Assembly (NCBI GenBank): GCA_946122785.1
Contig: CAMGYJ010000008.1
Location: 24,019,475-24,083,474, forward strand
Source: Linum tenue
Lineage: Eukaryota > Streptophyta > Magnoliopsida > Malpighiales > Linaceae
Direction: 5' to 3'
DNA length: 64,000 nt
Shown here: piece by piece, positions 1 to 8,608 of the stretch
Position numbering within the stretch: the stretch's first letter is position 1
Layout of the letters: the number at the start of each line of letters is the position of its first letter
Program-made: the position numbers and the translations under genes
Notes under the pieces: model-generated
The model's database searches: none
What the model was told of the DNA's origin: nothing
Seen by the model: only the letters and a program-made list of their open reading frames with translations

Positions 1-1287
1 GCTGCGATTGTTGGGTCTTTCATTTTATCCAATGGTTACTAACTATAGAGAGCTATGGTTGAGACAAATAATTTACTCAAGTCCGTTGAGCAATGAAAGT
101 GCACCAACTAAACTGCCAAATTATAATATAAAGAAAAAATATTTTTTTAATTAAATTATGACATGGCGTCTACGTGGCAAGTTTGGTCAAGTTGGCGCTG
201 ACATGTGCGCTGAGGTGGCATCATATTCAGCATAATGTTAAGCTAACTGACGGAAACTTTAACGGTGTTAAAGTTTGTAACAAAAAAGACTATATTTTTC
301 AGGAAAATTTCAAAATTCTGGCTATAAGTGGGTTTTCTCCAAAATTGGCTATTATTGGCACAAGCGCGAAAGTTTTGGCTATACAAGTGTATATTGCCTA
401 TATTGATTGTAAGAATGTAGTGGTTATGTTATGTATTCCTATAAATAGAGGATCTTCTTGTACTAAGAGATACATGAATAAGAAAAGCTTTATTCCCCCC
501 CTCTCTTCTTGTGTCTCTACTCTTACTCTTGTGTCTACTACTCTTTACAATTATTTCATAACGATATACTGATTCTGACTTGCTCTTTTTTTTTTGCAGG
601 TTTTGGATCGAAGAAGCCTTGGGTACTATTCTTCAAATTGATGATTAAGATTGGGGGTTTTAAATGGCCAATCTGGAGTTTGGATGTGGATATAAAACTG
701 GGTATTGGTAGTTTAGTAAATCTTGGCCAAAAGTGAAAATCTTGGTTTTGAAGAAGTGACTTTTAGATTTGGACCAATAAATAAATTGAGATTAGCTAAA
801 ACAGTCTTCCAGAAAATTAAATTGTGAAATAAACTAAAATGAATCCGAAAAAATAAATTGAACGGAAAAAAATGTAAATTACTCCAAAAAAGCCACAGAA
901 AGTGTACTTTCTGTAGTGAAATATAATCGTGTAATATGACAAACAATTATCCTAAAATCAACAAATTATGACCACCGTACTGACAAAATTTGTCGTCATA
1001 ACATCTCTGTTTGTCACAATAGACTACCCAAAACCTTATACTGTAAGCAAATATGACAACCTTATTTTGAATTTTGGTCACATTTGACCTATCCCGACGG
1101 CGATAAAATGACAAACCTTTTTTAACAGCACCTTTTATCATATTATACCTAATATGACAAAAATGGTATCTAATAGGACAATTTCCTTCTCATAATAGGC
1201 AGAATTTGTTGTAGTATCATGAAGATGGTGGCTTTGCTTTGGCGGATCTGAAAATCAAAGAATTGGGTAGCCTTTAATTCGATTCGA
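1..1287. other. Left flank outside the duplication; no gene recognised
   Basis: No open frame here resembles a known protein. Positions 60-300 are AT-rich with motifs typical of plant intergenic repeats (ACGTGGCA, GAGGTGGCA, TAACTGACGG). Positions 940-1200 carry several inverted TGACAAA / TTTGTCA words, including a small palindrome near 980-1000, which suggests a decayed DNA transposon end. This stretch has no second copy in the window, which fixes the left edge of the duplication at 1288. Confidence 0.5.
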
Positions 1288-1699
1288 TATTCTTTTGCAG
1301 TTTTGGCACAACATTATCAAGAGCATGTGTGGGATGTGTGTTGGCATTGCCTTCAATTCAGGGGAGGGTCGGGCTAAAAGTGGGAATCCTACGCCGATTT
1401 TATTTCGTTGTGTTGATGGGGCTTTGAAGATGGGTTCCCACTCTGCAGGGAGCTAGTTGTGCAGTATAGAGCAGGATGTGTGTTGTTTGTGCAGTGGTTT
1501 CAGTATACAGATATGGCAGATCTGTCTCTTTTTGAATTGATGGTGTTCATCGATGTTTTCACTGGTTCTCTATGAAGGGTCTATCTAAAGTGGCATGTCG
1601 AGGTGAAGCAAAGCAGTCATTGATAATATTTGTGCTCAGGAGATTCGAGATGTGCAGGGAGGGCTTATTCTAGAGGAAATAGTTCATCTCCGTCAATCA

Positions 1700-2191
1700 A
1701 TGTAGTCAAAATCTCGATTTTAATATTGAAATTTTATGATTTTACGATCTTACATATGAGTTTCAATCCTGATTTTAGAACTTATAATCCCATAAAATAC
1801 CAATAATTTTTTTTTAAAATTCTTATAATCTACAATATATACGATTTTGTACTATTTCAATATTCAAGTAAAAAAATGACAAATAAGTATGATCGCGTCG
1901 GGTTTTGTCCAATAACTGAATTATGTTATGCCCTACCCAATCATGCATATATCCTTATAGAAATTTCCTAAACTTTGAAGGGGGAATCAACCACCAAACA
2001 TATTTCTCATTCACATTTTTTTGGGGGTGGGGGGGGGGGGGGGGGGGACATAAGCGGGGAAGCTATCCTTTTTACTTTCATATTCACACAGATTCCCTTG
2101 CATCCTTGCTCCCCAATTTTCGTTGCGACTACCACTATATTAAAAAGATAAAAAAAATGATAAAGAACTTTAATTACCCTAACCTTTATCT
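1700..2191. other. AT-rich spacer with a long G run; no gene
   Basis: No coding signal is recognised. Positions 1715-1860 contain repeated ATTTTACGAT-like words similar to those at 7950-8040 on the other side of the LTR element. This suggests the element inserted into an older AT-rich repeat. A poly-G tract near 2028-2047 differs in length and composition from its counterpart near 25344-25362. The matching stretch in copy 2 is about 25025-25512. Confidence 0.45.
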
Positions 2192-3729
2192 TGTTTCCCC
2201 GGCGAGAAAATCTAGATGAACATAATTGGATTTTGCACCTTTGACTTCCAAACAAACGATCAAACAACACAGTTCACACCTCTTGGAACAAAGTTCAAAC
2301 AAGGGTGTTCAATGTTTTGATGAACTGCGAGGCAAATCTACATTAAATTAGCCCAACTCCTATGGAGGTTCAGTGAGAGCTCCAAAAACTACAACTATGG
2401 CTAAAATCTACGGAGGAAAAGAGAAAAAGATAAAACCTGACAAGTGGCGTCGAGTTGTGATTTTTGCGAACCCTTCTCTGTCATCTTCACCTCCTATTTA
2501 TAGCCATTAGAAGTAACTGCCCCAAGAAACTACTCTGTTGACGTGGAGTGATGGTTACCCTCTTAACTGATATGACAGTTACCCTGATGTTGGAATTGGG
2601 ATCCTCTTCAGTCTTGACCCCCTCTTCTTGAGACCTCAACCTCTGCTCTTGGCATCTCCTCCGTAGTTTTGCTTATCCATAGAGTAAAAATGGCTAAGGC
2701 ATGAAGGAATACCACGTACCACATATGGGCGAGTATTTGAATCACATGAATTAAAAATGGCAAAAAAAAAAAAAATACTTCACCATTAGTAGAGTAAAGA
2801 CAACACGTGCTCACATTTTACCTCTTCTCGTCTCACCAGGGCGCCATGGGGGTGGTGTTCGGGTACCCCCCCCCCCTCGGTACCTCTTGAGGGTGGTGGT
2901 ATGATGCTCACCCCCTTACCACGTCCTGGGGCTGGTACGATTGTGGCCACCCCCTCTGGTACCTCCTAGGGGTGGTGGTATGATGCCTGCCACCCCCCTA
3001 CCACGTCCTGGGGGTGTCTCCCATACTCCTTGCCTTAGCCAAATTTAGCAATCATCCCCCTCACCATGTCATGGGGGTGGCGATATGATGTCCACCCCTC
3101 TTGCCACGTCTTGCGGGTGGAGGTATGATGCCCACCCCCTTGCCATGTCTTAGGGGTGGTATGATGGTGGCCACCCCTCTTGGTACCTCCTGGGGGTGGA
3201 GATATGATGCCCACCCCCTTGCCATGTCCTGGGGGTGGTATAATGGTGGTCACCCCTCTTGGTACCTCCTGGGGGTGGAGGTATGATGTCCCTCCCTTTG
3301 CCATGTCCTTGGGGTGGTATGATGGTGGCCACCCCCTTGGCTCGTCCTGGAGGTGGACCTCGGTACCTCTTGGGGGTGGCTGTATGATGCCCACCCCCCT
3401 TACCACGTCCTGGGGTGGCTCTGATACTCCTTGCCTTAGCTGAATTCGGCCATCACCCCCCCCCCCTTCACATGTCATGGGGGTGGCGGTATGATGTCCA
3501 CCCCCCTTGCCACGTCTTGGAGGGTGGTTCCAACACTTAGCCAAATTTTGGAATTGATGGCAAGGGTGGCGCGCAGAGTGGGTTTGGCATGGGTGCCATG
3601 TGTCCAAAAATCTAATCCCTTTGGCCCATCTTAATTGATTTTAACTCTTATAATTAAGTTGGCCTTGTAAAGCCATTTAATCTCTTGTATTTAATCGATG
3701 TGGTACAAGGTGAATTTTAGTGGTAAACA
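2192..3729 (-). repeat. LTR (3' LTR of the minus-strand element), copy 1
   Basis: This repeat matches 5734-7373 from the CCCGGCGAGAAAATC start to the GTGGTAAACA end. It has many substitutions and internal length differences, so the insertion is older than the 23-kb duplication. It holds a G-rich minisatellite at roughly 2840-3530. Confidence 0.8.
2840..3535. repeat. G-rich LTR minisatellite, about 79-bp unit, copy 1 left LTR
   Basis: The unit contains GGTACCTCCTGGGGGTGG, TATGATG, CCACCCCCTTGCCATGTC and ATGGTGGCCACCCC. Successive GGTACCTCC starts near 3181 and 3260 are 79 bp apart. Units are imperfect. All six reading frames give long glycine/proline/histidine-rich pseudo-ORFs that are consequences of the repeat rather than genes. 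Confidence 0.8.
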
Positions 3730-3943
3730 AATGTCCCCCAACTATTTAGTGCATAAGATTTTTTTACTTTTTATTGCATATAATACGTAGTTAAAATCAT
3801 CATTGATCTCCATACCCTTTGGCAATAACCAACGTGCCAAAGGTATATATCCACTGCCAAGTCCATGGATTAAAGCAGGCAAGCCATCCATAGACCACAT
3901 GACTCTTTTTCTCTATGGGAGATGACTTTCCATACATTAATTT

Positions 3944-4339
3944 TCAATTTTCTAACTTACCACCGAGTGGTATATGGTATGTATGTCTTGTCTTGGTGGC
4001 ATTGCATGGGGTCCCATGCTCATATGCTTTAGCCGCATCACTTGACATGTCAATACGACCATGGGTTTTCCTCTGCCTTGGTTTCCTCATGGTTGAGACA
4101 TGCTTACTTTCCTCATGTTGTTGTATATCATGCCTAGACTTGACAAGTCGGTGACCACCCATGTGGCCTACTTGACTATGTCTTTCAACATCTGAACCTT
4201 GTTGGCATCTACTCTTAGCACACAACCACCCTTGGTTCGTTGTGCAGTCATGTTTGATTTGTATGTATTGTGACTTCTTATACATACCCCCTTCTCCACC
4301 CCTCGTGGTTGGTGACATGTACCTATTACTCATGGCCAT
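3944..4339 (-). CDS. Hypothetical ORF inside the LTR element, copy 1
   Basis: This 131-codon frame lies downstream of, and slightly overlaps, the 309-codon frame at 4330-5259. It is basic and His/Gln-rich (HSQVGHMGGHR, RKPRQRKTHGR) and has no recognised domain. The motif MSPTTRGGEGGM resembles the GGM-containing repeats of the upstream frame, so the two probably formed one longer product separated by a frameshift or stop. The copy 2 counterpart at 27265-27660 is nearly identical. No function can be assigned. Confidence 0.4.
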   Translation of the reverse strand: MAMSNRYMSPTTRGGEGGMYKKSQYIQIKHDCTTNQGWLCAKSRCQQGSDVERHSQVGHMGGHRLVKSRHDIQQHEESKHVSTMRKPRQRKTHGRIDMSSDAAKAYEHGTPCNATKTRHTYHIPLGGKLEN

Positions 4340-5259
4340 GGACTTTCCCCCTGTCCGTACTTAGCCAAACTTGTGTACTTATCACAAGCATGTGTAGGTT
4401 GGAATTCTTTTAGCTTCTTGGACATGCCCCCTACTCCATTATTCATGGTGGGTGACATGCCTCCTTGCCCATCCGTAGCTAAATTTTCAACACTACGAGA
4501 ACTCTTTTTGGCTTTCCTACGTCTTTTCTTGTTGGACTTGACCTCATATTCACTGTTTGTGATTGGTTGCATATCCTCTTGTCCAGAATTAACCATAGTT
4601 TTACACTTACAAAAGCCATGAGTGTCTTCGACCTGTTGTGTATTCCAAGACATGCCCCCTACTTCATACTTCATGATGGGTGACACTGACATGCCCCCAT
4701 GTCTAGACTTATCCAAATTAGCATGCTTAGCACAAGCATGTGTTGCTTGTGATTGATGTGGTCTCTTAGACACCACATGCCCCCTAGATGGACTTCTAGG
4801 CTTCACCTTGTGGGAAGTTAGACTTTCATGCCCCCCTTGCTGAGCTCTTGGTGTTTTGAGTCCATCAGAATCGCCTCTTTGTCTACTCAATAGGGGCGGC
4901 TTCGGGAGTGGGCAAGCATATGGTGGTACTTGTTCCACGTTGAATGGATCTTCACCATCTCGTCCATTGACAAGTGTCTCATCTGATCTTGTCTCGAGAA
5001 CAAGCGGTTGAACATCACCTTGTACATGCAAGACCCCATGACTGGTGTTCAGAGTGGAGGTGGACCTCTCACCACAACTATCACATTGAGGGAGTGGTTT
5101 GCTTGCCACTGGCGGTGACAAGCTATTCTGCCATAGTTGGCCATTCTGGTCATTAGCAGAAGAGTTTGTACCATCTAGTGGCAAATCTCTTGATTGAACC
5201 ACTTGCTTTATCAAAAGGTGTTTCAAATCATTGAAATCATCATTATTTTTGTTAACCAA
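4330..5259 (-). CDS. Hypothetical repeat-rich ORF of the LTR element, copy 1
   Basis: A 309-codon frame in the internal region of the retrotransposon. The N-terminal part contains a C-x2-C pair (CDSCGE). The rest contains several copies of a loose repeat with GGMS, a THACxK motif (THACAK, THACDK) and a basic patch KKRRRKAKKSSR near residue 245 that could act as a nuclear localisation signal. No gag, protease or pol signature is recognisable. In copy 2 the same frame is cut by a nonsense codon near 28158. It may be an element-specific protein or a captured gene fragment. Confidence 0.45.
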   Translation of the reverse strand: MVNKNNDDFNDLKHLLIKQVVQSRDLPLDGTNSSANDQNGQLWQNSLSPPVASKPLPQCDSCGERSTSTLNTSHGVLHVQGDVQPLVLETRSDETLVNGRDGEDPFNVEQVPPYACPLPKPPLLSRQRGDSDGLKTPRAQQGGHESLTSHKVKPRSPSRGHVVSKRPHQSQATHACAKHANLDKSRHGGMSVSPIMKYEVGGMSWNTQQVEDTHGFCKCKTMVNSGQEDMQPITNSEYEVKSNKKRRRKAKKSSRSVENLATDGQGGMSPTMNNGVGGMSKKLKEFQPTHACDKYTSLAKYGQGESPWP

Positions 5260-5322
5260 CTCTATAAGTTGACTTACACGATTATCTAGATGAGAAGTGA
5301 GAGATGCTAGGCGGAGGCTTAC

Positions 5323-5610
5323 TTATTGGGCACCACGATGAAGGCCGACTAGGCATCCCTCCAAGGAATAACGATGTTCCTCCATGGCTTGGACGTTCTC
5401 CACCCTCAACATGCGGTTCTCCTCCATGGCTTGACGGTTCTCCGCCATAATCTTGCGGTTCTCCTCCAAGGCTTGACGATTCTCCACCATCATCTTGCGA
5501 TCTTCCTCCAATATCTTGTGAATTAACTTGATGTTGGTGGTTATATCAACACTTGGTGCCGCCGGTGACGAAGTCTCCACCATACCATTGTTTCTGGCAA
5601 CATCCTTCAT
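5323..5610 (-). CDS. Coiled-coil ORF of the LTR element, copy 1
   Basis: The frame stays open from inside the LTR (5844); the first ATG within the internal region is near 5610 (MKDVARNNGM). The C-terminal half is seven consecutive seven-residue units at 5359-5505 of the form ENRQALE, ENRKIMA, ENRQAME, ENRMLRV, preceded by EDRKMMV. An uninterrupted heptad array with hydrophobic positions predicts a coiled coil, suitable for oligomerisation as in retrotransposon Gag proteins. No zinc knuckle is present. The Gag-like role is inference. The start codon is uncertain and the protein could initiate upstream in the LTR. Confidence 0.5.
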   Translation of the reverse strand: MKDVARNNGMVETSSPAAPSVDITTNIKLIHKILEEDRKMMVENRQALEENRKIMAENRQAMEENRMLRVENVQAMEEHRYSLEGCLVGLHRGAQ

Positions 5611-5733
5611 CTCTTGGCCAAATTCAAACTTAGCCACATGCTTCTTCACAAGCCCAGGTAAGAGATAACCTTCTTGTTGTCTCTGTCTTGGAGCCGTCAA
5701 ATCAAACACAAAGTCCCACCAGGTTTGCCAATT

Positions 5734-7373
5734 TGTTTTCCCGGCGAGAAAATCTAGATGAACAGAATTGGATTTTGCACCTTTGACTTCCAAACAAACA
5801 ATCAAACAACACAGTTCACACCTCTTTGAACAAAGTTCAAACAAGGGTGTTCAATGTTTTGATGAACTGCGAGGCAAATCTACATTAAATTAGCCCTACT
5901 CCGATTGAGGTTTAGTGAGAGCTCCAAAAACTACAACTATGGCTAAAATCTGCAGAGGAAAAGAGAAAAAGATAAAACTTGACAAGTGGTGTCGAGTTGT
6001 GATTTTTGCGAACCCTTCTCTGTCATCTTCACCTCCTATTTATAGCCATCAGAAGTAACTGCCCCAAGAAACTACTCTGTTGTCGTGGAATGACGGTTAC
6101 CCTCTCAACTGCTATGACAGTTACCCTGATGTTGGAATTGGGATCCATTTCAGTCTTGACCCTCTCTTCTTAAGACCTCAACCTCTGCTCTTGGCATCTC
6201 CTCCGTAGTTTTGCTTATCCATAGAGTAAAAATGGCTAAGGAATGAAGGAATACCACGTACCACATATGGGCGAGTATTTGAATCACATGAATTAAAAAT
6301 GGAAAAAAAAATACTTCACCATTAGTAGAGTAAAGAGACCACGTGCTCACATGACCCCCTTGCCTTGGCCATACCATGTGGGTGTACGTTGGTGACCCCC
6401 TCACCAGCATCCCCCATGGGGTCATATAGATCACCCCACCACTATATCATCCTCATGGGAGCTGGCGTTGGTGACCCCCCACCCACTGATCATACCATGG
6501 GGGTGGGGACCACCTCATGGGGGTGCTCATTGCCACCCTCATCATATTCCATACTTAGCCACATTTTACCTCTTCTCGTCTCACAAGGGCGCCATGGGGG
6601 TAGTGGTCGGGTACCCACCCCCCTTGGTACATCTTGAGGGTGGTGGTATGATGCTCACCCCCTTACCAAGTCCTGGGGGGTGGCTCCCATACTCCTTGCC
6701 TTAGCCAAATTCAACCATCATCCCCCTCACCATGTCATGATGGTGGCAATATGATGTGCACCCCCCTTGCCACGTCTTGGGGGTGCATTTAGATGTCCAC
6801 CCCCTTGCCATGTCCTCGGGGGTGGTATGATGGTGGCCACCCCTCTTGGTACCTCCTGGGGGCGGACAGGTACCTCCAGGGGGTGGAGGTATGATGTCCA
6901 CCAGCCTTTCCATGTCCTTGGGGGGTGGTATGATGGTGGCCACCCTTTTGGTACCTCCTGGGGGCGGACTGGTACCTCATGGGGGTGGAGCTATGATGCC
7001 CACCCCCTTGCCATGTCCTCGGGGGTGGTATGATGGTGGCCACCCCTCTTGGTACCTCCTGGGGGCGGACTGGTACCTCCTGGGGGCGGACTGGTACCTC
7101 CCAGGGGTGGAGGTATGATGCCCACCTCCGCCCCCTTGCCATGTCCTGGGGGTGGTATGATGGTGGCCACCCCTCTTGGTACCTCCTGGATTTTGGAATT
7201 TATGGCAGGGGTGGTGCGCAGAGTGGGTTTGGCATGGGTGCCATGGGCCCAAAAATCGAATCCTTGTGGCCATCGTAATTGATTTTAATTGTTATAATTA
7301 AGTTGGCCTTATAAAGCCATTTAATCTCTTGTATTTAATCGATGTTGTACAAGGTGAATTTTAGTGGTAGACA
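5734..7373 (-). repeat. LTR (5' LTR of the minus-strand element), copy 1
   Basis: This is the partner of 2192-3729. On the minus strand it would start TGTCTACCAC at 7373, carry the TATA box near 6045 and end near 5734. That implies a U3 of about 1.3 kb made mostly of G-rich minisatellite, with a short R/U5. It contains extra 22-bp sub-repeats (GGTACCTCCTGGGGGCGGAC) at about 6845-7110. Confidence 0.8.
6590..7195. repeat. G-rich LTR minisatellite, copy 1 right LTR
   Basis: This is the same unit family as 2840-3535, arranged differently. It contains tandem 22-bp GGTACCTCC...GGGGGCGGACT sub-units, three in a row near 7050-7110. Runs of five or more G or C recur throughout both strands. Confidence 0.8.
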
Positions 7374-8608
7374 CCTTTTCGTTTAGCTTTCTTCCCTTTG
7401 TTACTCTACTTCTCACTTTAGTTTCAACCAAATCTTCATATCCAATCCCAAGTCCGAAGCCATCAACTCAAACTTTGCATTCCCCTCCTCGGTCTTCATA
7501 AGTCCATATGGCATAGATATAGATGGTGATGCAAAGAAGTTCAAATGTAATTTTTTGCTCCAAGATATTCATTTGTGGTATATTTCGATTTAAACATCAT
7601 CTTGCAGGAATAAAGGAGAATTTAGGATTCTGTAAGTGTGCCTAATGATTTTAAACAACAAGTATTGGCATTGTTGGGCTTCAACTAGTGATAGTGTATT
7701 TAGAATGAAGACTTTTGGTTGCTTGTGTATGTCTGTGTTTATGTTCAAATATTAAATACTTATCTTGGTAGTCATTTAATAATTAAATTGATGTCACCCT
7801 TGTAAAACATATATTTTGATGTTGATCATAACAATTTGATGTGGTGTTCACTCTTAGTTATTAACAAGAATAATTTATTTGTGTTTGAGTATTGGTCGAG
7901 ATATGAATGGTTGATATTATATAGTGATTTTAGTGTTAAATTCTATATGAACCTTGAAATCTTACGATTTTTTCTCACCAAAAAAAAAATCTTACGATTT
8001 TACGATTGTAATCTACGATTCCGATTTCACCTCAGTTTTCAATTTTACTTAAATTCACGAATTTGACTACATTGTCGTCAATGGTATAACAAAGTGACAG
8101 GTGGAGTTCGTTAGCAGACAAAATAATCAGCGTCCCATCTGGTAGTCATGAAGACTCTTAAATAATCTGTTTCGTGCAGGATTGGGAGTTTTGATTTTTC
8201 GACTTAGGTTTTTGTTTGATAATTGATGTCTAGACTTGATACTTTTGAGTTCTTGGTAATACAAGAAGTAGATGTCATTCAACCATCAAAGAAATATAAC
8301 ATGATGAAAACATCAATTGAAAATTCTCACACACACAAGTTAATTTTCCAGATAAAAACTTTTTACAGGAATGAAACATCGTGAAGTTAAATTAAAATGG
8401 ATCGTCATTTAACGATCATAGGAAGCATAAAATTAAAAAAAATGTCAGTTAAGTATCCAATCACATCAAATTGAAAAAAAAAATTAGAAACACTTTAAAT
8501 TACATCAAACAATTACAAGGTAATTAAAAACACAGTTACTTCCAATATGTTCCCAAATGTTTGTCAAACTAGTTCACAACTGGCAACACCCTTTTTCTTT
8601 TATTTATT
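7374..8608. other. Intergenic AT-rich DNA between LTR element and PME A; no gene
   Basis: No coding region is recognised. The stretch includes AT-rich words such as CTTACGATTTTACGATT near 7960-8010. As PME A is on the minus strand, 8100-8608 would contain its 3' untranslated region and terminator. No single polyadenylation signal stands out. The copy 2 equivalent is 30697-31930. Confidence 0.4.

Larger units (their letters stand above)
2192..7373 (-). mobile_element. Non-autonomous LTR retrotransposon, copy 1
   Basis: Two direct repeats (2192-3729 and 5734-7373) begin TGTTT and end with GTAAACA or GTAGACA, so each has TG...CA ends. They flank an internal region of about 2.0 kb. Minus orientation is supported by a polypurine tract beside the left repeat (3730-3743; reads AGTTGGGGGACATT on the minus strand) and by a plant TATA box CTATAAATAG on the minus strand at 6036-6045. 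No protease, integrase or reverse transcriptase was found, so the element would depend on enzymes from elsewhere. CCTTT occurs near both outer edges (2183-2187 and 7374-7378) and is a possible 5-bp target duplication, although the left one is four bases from the LTR start. The primer-binding site was not identified. Confidence 0.8.

Noticed and set aside
3035..3607. Long proline/histidine/glycine-rich open frames on both strands of the LTR
   Set aside because: They are produced by the G-rich tandem repeat in all frames, change with unit rearrangement between LTRs, and have no conserved protein features. The same applies to 6365-7282 and to the copy 2 equivalents.
2183..7378. CCTTT as a definite target duplication of the LTR element
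   Set aside because: The right CCTTT abuts the LTR but the left one is separated by four bases in both copies, so it is only a candidate.
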